A stretch of 64,000 bases of DNA from assembly GCF_019279795.1 (NCBI RefSeq), contig NC_056732.1, positions 178,935,191-178,999,190 on the forward strand, read 5' to 3'. Each line of letters starts with the position of its first letter. Within the stretch, counting starts at the first letter, position 1. The position numbers and the translations under genes are program-made. This DNA comes from Protopterus annectens (Eukaryota; Chordata; Ceratodontiformes; Protopteridae). The notes beneath the pieces were generated by a model. That model saw only the letters and a program-made list of their open reading frames with translations, was not told the origin of the DNA and did not search any database. Positions 54,881 through 64,000 of the stretch are shown one piece after another.

Positions 54881-54892
54881 CCCTTGCTCTAT
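54205..54892. repeat. Minisatellite array 2 with embedded (CA)n
   Basis: More than 20 units of CCCCCTTGCTTGCAGTCTCA plus a CA tract. Most units carry TCTCACAC where array 1 has TCACAC, so the two arrays have homogenised separately. The array ends in a pure CA tract (about 54824-54876). Confidence 0.95.
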
Positions 54893-55873
54893 CCTATGGA
54901 CATCAGAAGGCCTCCAGCTGAAGGCACTACATAGGTTACCTGAATTTTTTAGCAAGTTCCTCCTCCTGTTTTATTTCTCACTCAGAGCCCCTACCATGAT
55001 AGTGCTATCCCTGGCCACAAAAAAAAATGGTTGCAAGGCATGTACTTCACTACCAGAAAACTGAGATCAGAAAAGCTTACCAGCCTTAGAGATTTTATCA
55101 GACTTTGCTTCTCAGTGGCTTGTGTGCTATATTCACTCACAAAATGTTATATTAACAGGCAGAATATCACTTTGCAGACTACAGAAATAGTATTTTGTCT
55201 ACCAAACTTTATAACAAAGTCAAAAAATATATGCCATGCTGATTCCATTATTTCAATAGGAATTGACAGCAACTCTCACTCAAGGCATGCTGCTTAGCAG
55301 CTTTACAATGACTAAGCTGCTGTGCTTGTACAAGCAGCAAAATTACTCATTTCCTTTCCCATCTATCTTCTATTTCTCTCTTATTTCCCTTACGTTTTTC
55401 ATTAATTTAAAAACAAAACAACACGCAGGCTCAAAGAATATGATAGCAACCGTGACATTAATCTTACAAGAAACTGCGCTCTATGTGTAACTGAGCATTG
55501 TGAAGCGTCTGAGGCTACTTCTAAACTATGGACACATACTGATGGACAAAAATGTTGAACCTCTATATTGCCTACATCACTGTATATTTACCTGCTATAA
55601 TAATCTTACATGGGAACCCAGAAATGCACTTAGCTTAGTTGCATGAAACAAGTATAGCTGCAGAAACCACCCCTGGACTACTACCACTCTCTTGCTGACT
55701 ATTCATAAGTATGTTTACAGGCTGCAGAATTACTCAATAAATAAGTTGTATGCCTAATGGCTCCAGCGTCCACATTAAAATAATTTCATTACCCAGCTAA
55801 CGGGGGAAAAAAAAGGTATTATTCAGCTGTGGCAAAGTTTCAAGCAGGTAGCAGGTTTGATGGCACACACACT

Positions 55874-55942
55874 AAAACGGAGCAAGCACAGTAGCATAAC
55901 AAATAAAACGGAGCAAGCCCAGCAGCATAACCAATAAAACGG
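55874..55942. repeat. 31-bp tandem repeat, a little over two units
   Basis: The unit begins AAAACGGAGCAAGC and restarts at 55905 and partly at 55936, with two or three substitutions. Confidence 0.8.
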
Positions 55943-56045
55943 ATTACTAATATTAAAAAAAAAATAAAAAACATGACAAGACCGAAACGCAAAGCTCAAC
56001 AACAGAAACAAACAGCTGAAAACATTACAAAACATCTGCAGCATG

Positions 56046-56230
56046 CAATCATGAAGTACGAGGCATCAACAAACTAAAGAAAACCAAATACAGCTACAAA
56101 TACAGCAAGGTTTTTTAAAAAAAACACACCAGCAACCACAATCGTGAAGCACAAGGCATCAACTAAAGAAAACCAAATATAGCTACAAATACAGCATAGT
56201 TTTTAAAAAACACCAGCAAGCAACTAAAAA
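56046..56230. repeat. 93-bp tandem duplication
   Basis: CAATCATGAAG at 56046 recurs as CAATCGTGAAG at 56139. The following AAAGAAAACCAAATA and GCTACAAATACAGCA blocks keep order and spacing. Confidence 0.8.
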
Positions 56231-57629
56231 CACTAGACAGTAATACAATTACTACAAGCAGCAATACACTTACTTCAGAAGGAAACCCAAAGGCAGCAAG
56301 CACAGAAACACAGGCAGACTCAAGAATACAAAAGACACCAGCATTAAACATAACCAGGGAAATATAAACCCTGGATCAAAACGAAAATAAGTAGGCTAAG
56401 CTAAAAATGCAGCTGCGAAAGGGAAGCACGTGGCACCCTTACAAACAGAAAAAGATCAACTCCACTAACGTGCAATTAAAAACTTGGGAGGACACAATAT
56501 AAGGGCTAGGGAGGCATAGAAACAGGGACAGATTACATTTAGGATACACTATTAAGAAGTAATAAGTAATAAGACTTACCTTACTTATGAAGTAGCAAAA
56601 CGCTGGTGAAGAAGAAGTGCTCCACATGAATACAGTCGACCAGATTTGCTAACACAGAAAAGGAGTTCCACACAGCACCTAGTCCATTTATTAGGTTAAC
56701 AGTGGGCTGGGAAAGGCAGTGTTGACATCACAATGTGGGAGGATCACAGGGATTCTGTACAGCATGCAAATAAGGCAGTGTTTACGTCACTTTGGGGGAG
56801 GAAACCTCCCAGGATCTTCAGCAAGAGTTATGGCAGATGTGACATCATTATTTAAGAGACGACTAGACAGTTTTCATCTTGGTTTTAAAACTGAAAGTCA
56901 AACAGTATGGAAAAGTATGAAGCCTAAGCAGTAAAAGAGAATAGTGGATTTTTTTTTAAAGCTGTGGTTATGTTTTTTGAGGCTGTATCACATAACAGGA
57001 TTTTAGAGAGACATCAGGTAGAGATATTTGATTTGATATCCCGTTGTTTTCCTTTAAAGGTTTTCCTATCTTTATCAGGGGAGAGAGAGTGGCATTTACT
57101 AAATGTTTAGCTGCAGCAGCATTTGCCAAGGAAATCACTGCAGGGATAACTCTGGGACTGAAAAATACAAATTTGCAAGACTGAGGAATCTTATACATTC
57201 TATTTGCCTTCTTAGGGGCTATGGACTGACTCTGGACAGGTTACAGGCTGTAATAAAATTCTCCAAAACTGGAAGAGGAGGAAGAACAAGTGGGTTGAGA
57301 AAATTCCACCTGTAATAATTCACAACATTTTTTTTCAAAGACACTGGAATGTCATTATGTTCACACAAACAATTTATTCACTCTAGATATGGTTTCAGAA
57401 AAAAAAAAAATCTTCAGAGGGATTATCAGCAGAAACTCTTGATTCTGACTGTTGAGCTGGCAATGGTCTGGGCACATTGAAGGTGTCCTTAATCTTTGGA
57501 AGCTGAACACTGGTTATATCCTGTGCAGTGTATAACCCATACAGCTAAGAATGAAAAACATGAATCATTTTCCCTGTGTTTTCAAGGTGAGGATAAAATT
57601 GGTAGCTGTATAAACTGACTAAAAGTAAA

Positions 57630-58710
57630 TTCAAAGGTAAATAAACACAACTTTGGTTCTGAGAATCGTTCTGTCCTTGTGAATGGCTGAAAAAGGCTGA
57701 ATAGACATAAGGGCCTGTAATTCTGAAACTAGACTAGAAGAGGTTTAAGGCTACCACAAAAAGTCTTCCAGACTAAAAACTTGATAGGTACGAAAGGTGT
57801 TACAGTTTGTTTTTACAAAACAAAAGTTCAAATTCCAAGAAGGAGCCACCTTTTTTCCTAGGTGGTCTGGTGTGCAAAACCCCTTTTAAAAACTGTTCGA
57901 CTTGAGACAAAGAGGAAAGAGGGGAACCCAGTAGTAGGCATACAGAAATGACAGCTAGGTGCACACCTTTACTGAGGCATAGGCAACGCCAGAATTAAGC
58001 AGTTCACACAGGTACTGGGGAACCGAGGTCCCCTTCAATTGAAATGAGTTCCAACCTATACTTTGACACTAAAGAGAAAATATCTCTCATTTGGAAAAGT
58101 AGGTTTTATTGCTTCCTTCAGTACCTGTTGCATGCCCTCAGAGAAGAAAAGATGCCCAACAAGGATTAAAAAAACAAACAGTCATTCATTCATATAGTTA
58201 AATTAAGAGTGTGAATGTTGGGATGAATCAGAGATCACTTGTTCTGCATGAACAAGTTCACTCTGAGGAAGCTTTTGGTAACTGCTGCTAGCCAGTTACA
58301 TTAGAAGAATCAAATGTATTCTGGACCAAAAGCGAGGCACATGCATAATTTTTAGCAAATCCTTTCTGATCTTTTGAAGGATTATGGATATTGGAGGAAA
58401 GGGAGAGGGCACAAAGAAACACCCCCATCCAAGGAACTGAAAATCAGTCTTCCAGGCTTCCATACAAGGTATCCTGAATCAAGCAAGTCTGCTTAGGTTG
58501 AAGAAAAACAGATCTATTTGTGGGCCTCCCCACTGTTGGTTTATCTCTAGGAAGATCCAGGATCCAGTCAGAGCCTGCTACTGTGCTCTGATGGAATACA
58601 CATTTACTGAAGAAACAAGTGGTGTTGAACTGCTGCGTCCCAGACAATCATGGCCAGTCTGCCAAGGAGGTAAGAGGAGAGGAAAAAGCATTGGATCAAC
58701 ATTGATTTGA
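57630..58710 (-). pseudogene. DIRS pol remnant, family 5 (recombinase and linker), heavily decayed
   Basis: The minus strand at 57650-58060 aligns with the recombinase: the region GGGCCTGTAATTCTGAAACT corresponds to the SELQAL codons, and the block near 57850-57900 matches LRGIKNIKPPRKAP-type codons. 58444-58647 gives WILDLPRDKPTVGRPTNRSV, like the VDLFAS linker before the recombinase. Stops and indels throughout; no open frame beyond 70 codons. Confidence 0.45.
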
Positions 58711-59317
58711 GATATAAGCTGTCATTCTCCACACTTGATTTCAGCTTTTCTTTATGGGGAAAGACTACTTTGTACTAACAGAAATGAGTTTTTGAAGGAA
58801 GCTCATCATCTTAACATGTTTACCTCAAGGGATTACACTGGAGAAAATCTAATGGAAACATATCTGAAAATGTCTTCAATGACAATATGTCCATATGAAC
58901 ACAAGAGCAGAAATGGAGCCAAACTGCAAAACTAAGGTCTGTACTTATCACAGAATATAATGATGTCCTTACATTCACCGCTGCAGTATTCCTTACAAAT
59001 GGGATTCCCTGCCGTGAAGCCCACTGTCCGGCCAGTTTACCATAGTCTACCATTGCTTTAAGATATGCTGAACGTCACCTGCACACTCCTTGCGTGGGGT
59101 AGGGCATAAAGGTGACGTTCAGGCATACCATCCTCAGAACTTTTTTTGCCGCCACTCCAAACGCTGTTTTAACCGGTCTGTTACCTCAGTCAGTTTTTTT
59201 TTTCTTGTTTTTCTGTTTGTTGGCTTTCCTGTGCTTACTCCTGTTTGCTGGAGTCTTCACAGTTGTAGATAAGTACCCAGTTGGGTTTTTGGTTACTTTT
59301 TCTGCTGTTTGGGGTTA

Positions 59318-60953
59318 ATGTCATCCATGAAGGGTAAATGCCAGTGTGGGAGATGGATTCCTCATAAAGACAGCCATGATAAGTGTCATTTTTGCCTAGG
59401 TGCTGCTCACGACCATACATCTTGTTCAATTTGTCAGGCGTTTGTCCTCAAAACACTTTGTAGTAGGCTTTATTCCCTTTCCTTGCATCTTGAGCACCAA
59501 TGTCTTAAGCTTCTTGCTGCAGATACTATGGATGGAACTTCCTGCTCAGAGGGTCAGCTGTCAGGGAAGAAGGTGCATAAGGCAAGACCATAATCTTCCA
59601 CTGTCCAACCTCTGCCGAGAGTTCTCCTAGGGTTATTATGCACTTGGAGGCTCACCCGGTTGTTTTGTCAGATTCTTCTACTGCGTATGGGTTGGAAGAC
59701 TGAGGATCTGGCAGGCAGCACATCTAACGAGGCTTTGCAAGCGTCTGTTTCAGGCGTTCAGAGGGAACCACAGCTGACCGTTTCCGAGGGGTCTAGAGGG
59801 ATTCCGCAGTTTCTCTTTAGGGAAAAGGTTCCTACTGCAGTTGTGGAATGCCATCCTGAGTATGGGCCTTCTCAGGTTTCTAGGAAGGATGCCCACTTAA
59901 AAAAATAAACTGAAAACTAACCATGTTTCTTCTGCTCCTAGGGATCCAGAAAGTGAGTGGCAGGCCTTTAACTCAGGGGTTATTTGATGCTTTACTGTCA
60001 ATGAAGCCTCCTCAAGGGGGCTTCAGTTCCTGCTCCTCCTTGGTCCTCCTCTTCCCCTAAAAGCCCCAGAGGATTGCTTTCTTCTCAGGTGGATTCTGAT
60101 GATGACTCCCTTGCTTATTCTACCCAGATTCCTTCTCCTCTAGACTACGGGTCTAAGGAGGAGCATTCTCATACTCTAGATAACCCTTTTGAGGAAATTT
60201 CCTTAGGGGACACAATCACTAGGATGATGGAATTGTTTTAAGTGGGATTTTGCCCAGGTTTCGGATATCCATAAGAGGTACTATCAGCTGCTGCAGATGG
60301 AATCTCCTAAACCTGTGGCCATTCCTCCTGTCTTGCCTGCTTTATTGGATGTTTTTTCCACTGCTTCTAAAGCACCGGATTCTCTGCCCCATGCTCCCAG
60401 GAAGAGTGTTCCTTTTTGTTTAAATGTCCTGCTGCTGACCCCTCTGTGGCATCTCTAGCCTCTGATAAGCCATCCCAAATGCTTCATTCATCCAAGTTAC
60501 TGCCTTCTGACAAGGACAGTAGAACCATGGACAGGCTAGGTAAGGTTTATACTTCGGCCACTCTAGCTTTTAGGGCCATTAATTATCAGACCCATATCTC
60601 TAGGTATGTTTTGGCTCTTCTTTATCAGGCTTGTCTTCCAGTCTCAGAGTAAATCTTCTGCTCTTTCCTTGCTTGGGACTTCCTCTCAGGTAGTTCATCA
60701 TTCTATCAAATGTAGTTATGAAGCAGCAGATACCTCTTCTACAGCTGCTGCTTCTGGTTCAGTTCTGAGGAGATATTCATGGCTTCGGCTTCAACCTTTA
60801 CCCAATGATATTAAGGCTAAGTTGATGGCTGCTCCTCTGGATAATTCTTTTTTTTTTTGGTGAAGCAGCTGCTGGTTTATTTAAGTCTCTTCAGGACACA
60901 GGGAGGGCTTTACAGGAGCTGAAGTGTCTTTGTTTCTCCTATGCCTAAATTTC
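59318..60953 (+). pseudogene. DIRS family 4 gag-like protein, frameshifted
   Basis: Met at 59318 (MSSMKGKCQCGRW). The Cys/His module follows at once: CQCG, HDKCHFCLGAAHDH, CSICQAF. After a frame change at about 59590 the Ser/Pro-rich part and an acidic block are found (59900-60240, broken), then AIPPVLPALLDVFSTASKAP-like codons (about 60320), TMDRLGKVYTSATLAFRAIN (60416-60652) and RRYSWLRLQPLPNDIKAKLM (60606-60863), which parallel gag of family 1. At least four frames are needed. Confidence 0.7.
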
Positions 60954-61159
60954 AGTGAAACTACTCTTCTAAGCCAGCCTTTGCTCGTAGGCAGTCTCCC
61001 CTTCCTTCTAAAGGTAAAAAGGGTAGTAAATGGACTCCTCCTGTTAAGGCCACTCAGCCTGCAGGGATTCTTAAGCCTTCCTTTCCTAACAAACCAGATG
61101 CTGTCTGACTATCCTACCATTCCCAAACATATTTCTCTTTCTCTTCGGCTTTCTCTTTT

Positions 61160-62575
61160 TCTTCCTGTTTGGCTCAGAGTCACCCAGGATTCTTGGGTTC
61201 TGTCAATCATTCGGCAAGGGTACTTCATGGTCTGGATTTTCCACCCATCTTTTATGGGCATTCCTCAGCCTCCTCGGGAGCAGCTTCCTTTTTTCCCCTC
61301 AGAGGTTCTTCAAAACCTCTGGTCTCAGGGTACTATTCAAGAGGTGCCTGTGTCCCAAAGGGGGAAGGGGGAAAGGGTTTTACTCAACAGTGTTTCTAGT
61401 GCCCAGAAAAGAAGGTACTTGGAGACCTATTCTATACCTCTCCCATCCAAATACCTTTTTGAAGGTGCCTTCCTTTCGGATGTTGTCCCTTCAGTCCCTT
61501 TTTCCTCTTGCTCCCTCAGGCCTTTCTGGTGCCTCTGGACCTCAAGGATACTCATTTCCATATTCTGATCCTACCTCCTTTCTGGAGATTTTTGCGTTTC
61601 TCTGTTGCTTCCTGGCATTTTCAGTTCTGTGCTTTGCTCTTTGGCCTTTCTACTGCCCCAAGGATGTTCACCAAATGCCTCGCTCCTGTGATTGCCTTTT
61701 GCAGGCTTCAAGGGATCTAGGTCTTTCCTTATTTGGACGACCTGCTGATTCAAGCATGTTCTCCAGAGGTCCTTTTGCAAAATCTTCATTTTACCGTTTC
61801 TCTTTTTCAGAGCCTGTGATTCCCAATAAACTTCAAATAGCTGTTCCTGACTCCTTCTCAAGATGATGTCTTTCTGGGTTGCAGGTTTCAATGATGTCAT
61901 CTCTGTCTCCTCCAAAGGCATTAACTCTCATTTCTTTCTTTCAAAACTCTTCTTCCCCTAGCCTCCATTACAGACAGGAAGTTTCTGAGAGCTCTAGGGT
62001 TCATGCCTTCCACTTTTCAGATGCTCCCTCTGGCCAAGCTCCACATGAGGAAATTCCAGTGGTTTCCGAAGTCAGTGTGGCTTCTGCATGCGCAACCTCT
62101 AGACTTTCCTGTTCCTCTTCTCTAGTGTCTAGGAAAGAACTTCTGTGGTGGATTCAGCAGTTGTCTCAGAATCCAAGGCTACCTTTTCAGCCTTCTCTTC
62201 CCTCTCAGGTTCTGTTCACAGATGCTTCATATGTGGGATGGGGAGCAACATTTGGCTCCTTGAGGGTTCAGGGGGTGTGGTCGCCTCATCAGTGGAAAGA
62301 GCACATCAACATCAAAGAGATGAGGGCTCTTATGCTGGCTCTTCAGGCCTTTCATCCTCTCTTCCCTCAAAGGCCTGTCAAGGTATTCACAGTCACGTGG
62401 TATATCAACAAATGGGGGGTACGAGGTCTTACTGTCTTTGCCGGCTGACACTTCTGGTATGGGATCTGGCTATCCAAAATCGGGTGATTCTTCAGGCAGT
62501 TTACATTCCTTCAGATCGGAACGTTGTGGCATACAATCTGAGCAGGTCCTTCACTCAATCTCACGAATGAATGCT
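61160..62575 (+). pseudogene. DIRS family 4 reverse transcriptase and RNase H, frameshifted
   Basis: Pre-RT: TQDSWVLSIIRQGYFMVW (about 61180). RT: FLVPRKEGTWRPILYLSHPN (61390; Asp of WRPILDLS replaced by Tyr), VPLDLKDTHFHILILPPFW (61520), LPFGLSTAPRM-like FGLSTAPRMFTKCLAPVIAF (61640-61710), a TAG, and then YLDD codons near 61730. RNase H: VLFTDASYVGWGATFG (about 62210), HINIKEMRALMLALQAF (about 62300), SDRNVVAYNLSRSF (about 62515). Frames shift at about 61500, 61860 and 62390. Confidence 0.7.
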
Positions 62576-63665
62576 TCAGAGGGACATTACTCACCAGTGA
62601 GGTACTCATCAAGTAGATCCGACTCCCCTCTGAATAGACAACTTCCAGCGTTTTGTGCCAGAGTCCCAGGTCCTCTGGTATGGAAGGTGGACACCTTCTC
62701 CTTTTCTTTGAAGGGGATGTTTCTTTATGCATTCCTTCCCCTTCCTCGTCTTCCAAGAGTCCTGTTCAAGATTCAACAGGATGCTCCCAAAATCTTGTTG
62801 GTGACCCCCCTTTTGGCAGAGACAGCACTGGTTCCCTCTACTTCTGCATCTAGCCTGGGGCAATCATCACAAGTTACCCCACAGGATGGATCTCCTCACA
62901 CAAGACAAGGGGTTTTTCATCCATCCCCACCTGTCCATGCAACAACTGACACTGTGGGTGACAGTGTTTTGATTCCTCAGAACTCCCCCCCCCCCCCCGA
63001 GGACATGCTGCAGGTGGCCAGGAAACCTACTACTAGGAAATCCAACTTACCTAAACAGAAGAGGTTTTCTATTTGGTGTCTTTCTCATGACCTGGACCCA
63101 CTTTCTGTGGATGTTCCTTCGGTTCTCTTATTTGTACGAGTTGCTCAATGCTGGTTTGGCCTATTCTTCTATTAAAGCCCACTTATCAGCTCTTTCTGCT
63201 CATCTGCCTTTAACTCCCCCGTTAGCTTCTGGATTGAGGCCAACCAATTTTGTAAAGACACCCTTAATATTAGGCCTTTCAAAAAGCCTGTTCCTCCTCC
63301 CTGGGATCTTAATTTCATTCTGGAAAAATTGACTCTGGCTCCTTTTGAGCCTGCTGTTTCAGCTTCCTTGCAACATTGTTCTTGGAAGACACTTCTTTTG
63401 TTAGCTCTTACTTCTGCCAGACTGGTGTCTCGAGTTGTAAGCCCTTATGGCCTGTCCACCTTTTTTGATATTTCATGAGAACAGGGTGTCTTTGCGTACT
63501 AATCCATTCATGCCCAAGGTGGTTAACGAGTTGTTACTTAAATCAGTCTATTAGTTTGCCTACTTTTTTCCCCTCTCCGCAATCCGACATGAGAGGTTGC
63601 TGCCTACCTTAGATGTGCACAGACAGCTCAGACTTTATTTGGATAAACCCAAATTGTCAAGCAGC
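62576..63665 (+). pseudogene. DIRS family 4 linker and tyrosine recombinase, truncated
   Basis: 62660-63175 contains VDTFSFSLKGMFLYAFLPLP, PRVLFKIQQDAPKILLV and ARKPTTRKSNLPKQKRFSIW, then the SAM-like part ELLNAGLAYSSIKAHLSALS at 63120-63200. The catalytic half starts near 63300 (FILEKLTLAPFEPAVSASLQ-like, SARLVSRVVSP where SARRVSELQAL is expected, RVSLRTNPFMPKVV) and stops at LDKPKLSS near 63660. The His box and the Tyr are missing. Confidence 0.65.
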
Positions 63666-64000
63666 TCAAACTGGGTTGACTAAAAGACAGGTTTCGGTGC
63701 AAAGCCCCTCAGTGCTTTCTTGAAAGTACAATGCTAGGAACAAAACAAATAAAATGTCTACACTCGGGTATAAAAAACATGCCAAAAATCAAGGGAGATG
63801 GAGAGAGGGACCGGCTACTGCAGCAGTGATCATTTGAACATTTACCGTCAAGGTAAGCCTCTCCGGCATCAGTTTTGAAGAAAGAGAGTTTAGTCTACTC
63901 TTTATAGTGTTTGACAGGAAAGGCAAACAGAACACGCCCTAACATGGAGTTCCTCTCCCACATAAAAAAAACAACTAGAGTGTGAGTCCTTAATATGGGA
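63666..64000 (-). mobile_element. DIRS family 5 terminal fragment (runs past the window end)
   Basis: CTGCAGCAGTGATCATTTGA and the preceding AACATGCCAAAAATCAAGG align with 42345-42420 in the family 5 ITR/ICR region. No coding sequence is included before the window ends. Strand is inferred from that alignment. Confidence 0.4.

Larger units (their letters stand above)
54893..57629. other. No recognisable gene; two small tandem repeats inside
   Basis: AT-rich DNA without family motifs. It contains a 31-bp tandem repeat (55874-55942) and a 93-bp tandem repeat (56046-56230), listed separately. Minus-strand frames at 56163-56351 and 56968-57198 are not recognised. Confidence 0.4.
58932..63665 (+). 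mobile_element. DIRS-like retrotransposon, family 4, plus strand, 3'-truncated
   Basis: The left terminus (58932-59110) has GCTGCAGTATTCCTTACAAA and GGGATTCCCTGCCGTGA, related to the family 1 terminus, followed by a weak TATA-like CATAAA. Then come gag, RT, RNase H and recombinase in order. The element ends inside the recombinase near 63665, where family 5 sequence begins, so ICR and right ITR are missing. Confidence 0.75.

Noticed and set aside
52915..54892. CRISPR array
   Set aside because: Direct repeats are contiguous or separated only by CA tracts, with no unique spacers of constant length.
54107..55064. 223- and 299-codon open frames
   Set aside because: Also low-complexity minisatellite translations (LPPCLQSHTH repeats).
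1..64000. Host protein-coding exons and tRNA or rRNA genes
   Set aside because: None recognised by reading; all convincing coding signatures belong to transposable elements. A genome-scale homology search could still reveal small exons.

Overview
The window contains no host gene that I can recognise. It reads as intergenic or intronic DNA from a repeat-rich vertebrate genome in which transposons have repeatedly inserted into one another. Several distinct tyrosine-recombinase DIRS1-like families, Penelope-like elements (PLEs), L2/CR1- and L1-like LINEs, a Tc1-like DNA transposon with TIRs of about 250 bp and long CA/TA microsatellites occur together. Heavy DIRS content fits an amphibian (caecilian or salamander-like), but a lungfish or another large-genome vertebrate cannot be excluded; the species call is inference.

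Layout. 1-6459: DIRS remnants on the minus strand (family 2 copy to 1884, two family 3 copies to 6459). 6460-12036: a near-intact family 1 DIRS element with inverted terminal repeats (ITRs), an internal complementary region (ICR), and long open gag and RT-RNaseH-recombinase frames. 12037-13660: nothing clear. 13663-16796: an L1-like 3' end, an L2-like endonuclease region, a family 2 DIRS 5' end and a LINE C-terminal fragment. 16911-32172: one family 3 DIRS element split by an 8.8-kb composite Penelope insertion (23030-31871) flanked by a 14-bp target duplication. 34583-40556: another family 3 DIRS carrying a second Penelope fragment and a Tc1-like element. 40557-42800: family 5 DIRS and Penelope scraps. 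44810-52199: an L2-like LINE split by a second family 1 DIRS (45589-51147). 52915-54892: two arrays of a CA-containing minisatellite. 57630-64000: decayed family 5 DIRS, then a plus-strand family 4 DIRS (58932-63665).

How the parts work together. In the DIRS elements gag, reverse transcriptase, RNase H and tyrosine recombinase lie on one strand. The ICR next to the recombinase end is complementary to both outer termini, which is the expected template for a circular intermediate. In the Penelope composite a truncated inverted copy, a truncated direct copy (pseudo-LTR) and a longer copy sit together. The longer copy has an ORF1 and an RT plus GIY-YIG endonuclease ORF that overlap in different frames, with consensus -1 slippery heptamers in the overlap.

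Most notable observations: (i) a TAA stop at the identical position inside an N-terminal Cys/His module of gag in both family 1 DIRS copies, where family 2 has CAA; (ii) that Cys/His module recurring across the DIRS families; (iii) a candidate programmed -1 frameshift in the Penelope element; (iv) hammerhead-like motifs at several Penelope loci. Family numbers are local labels for this window only.
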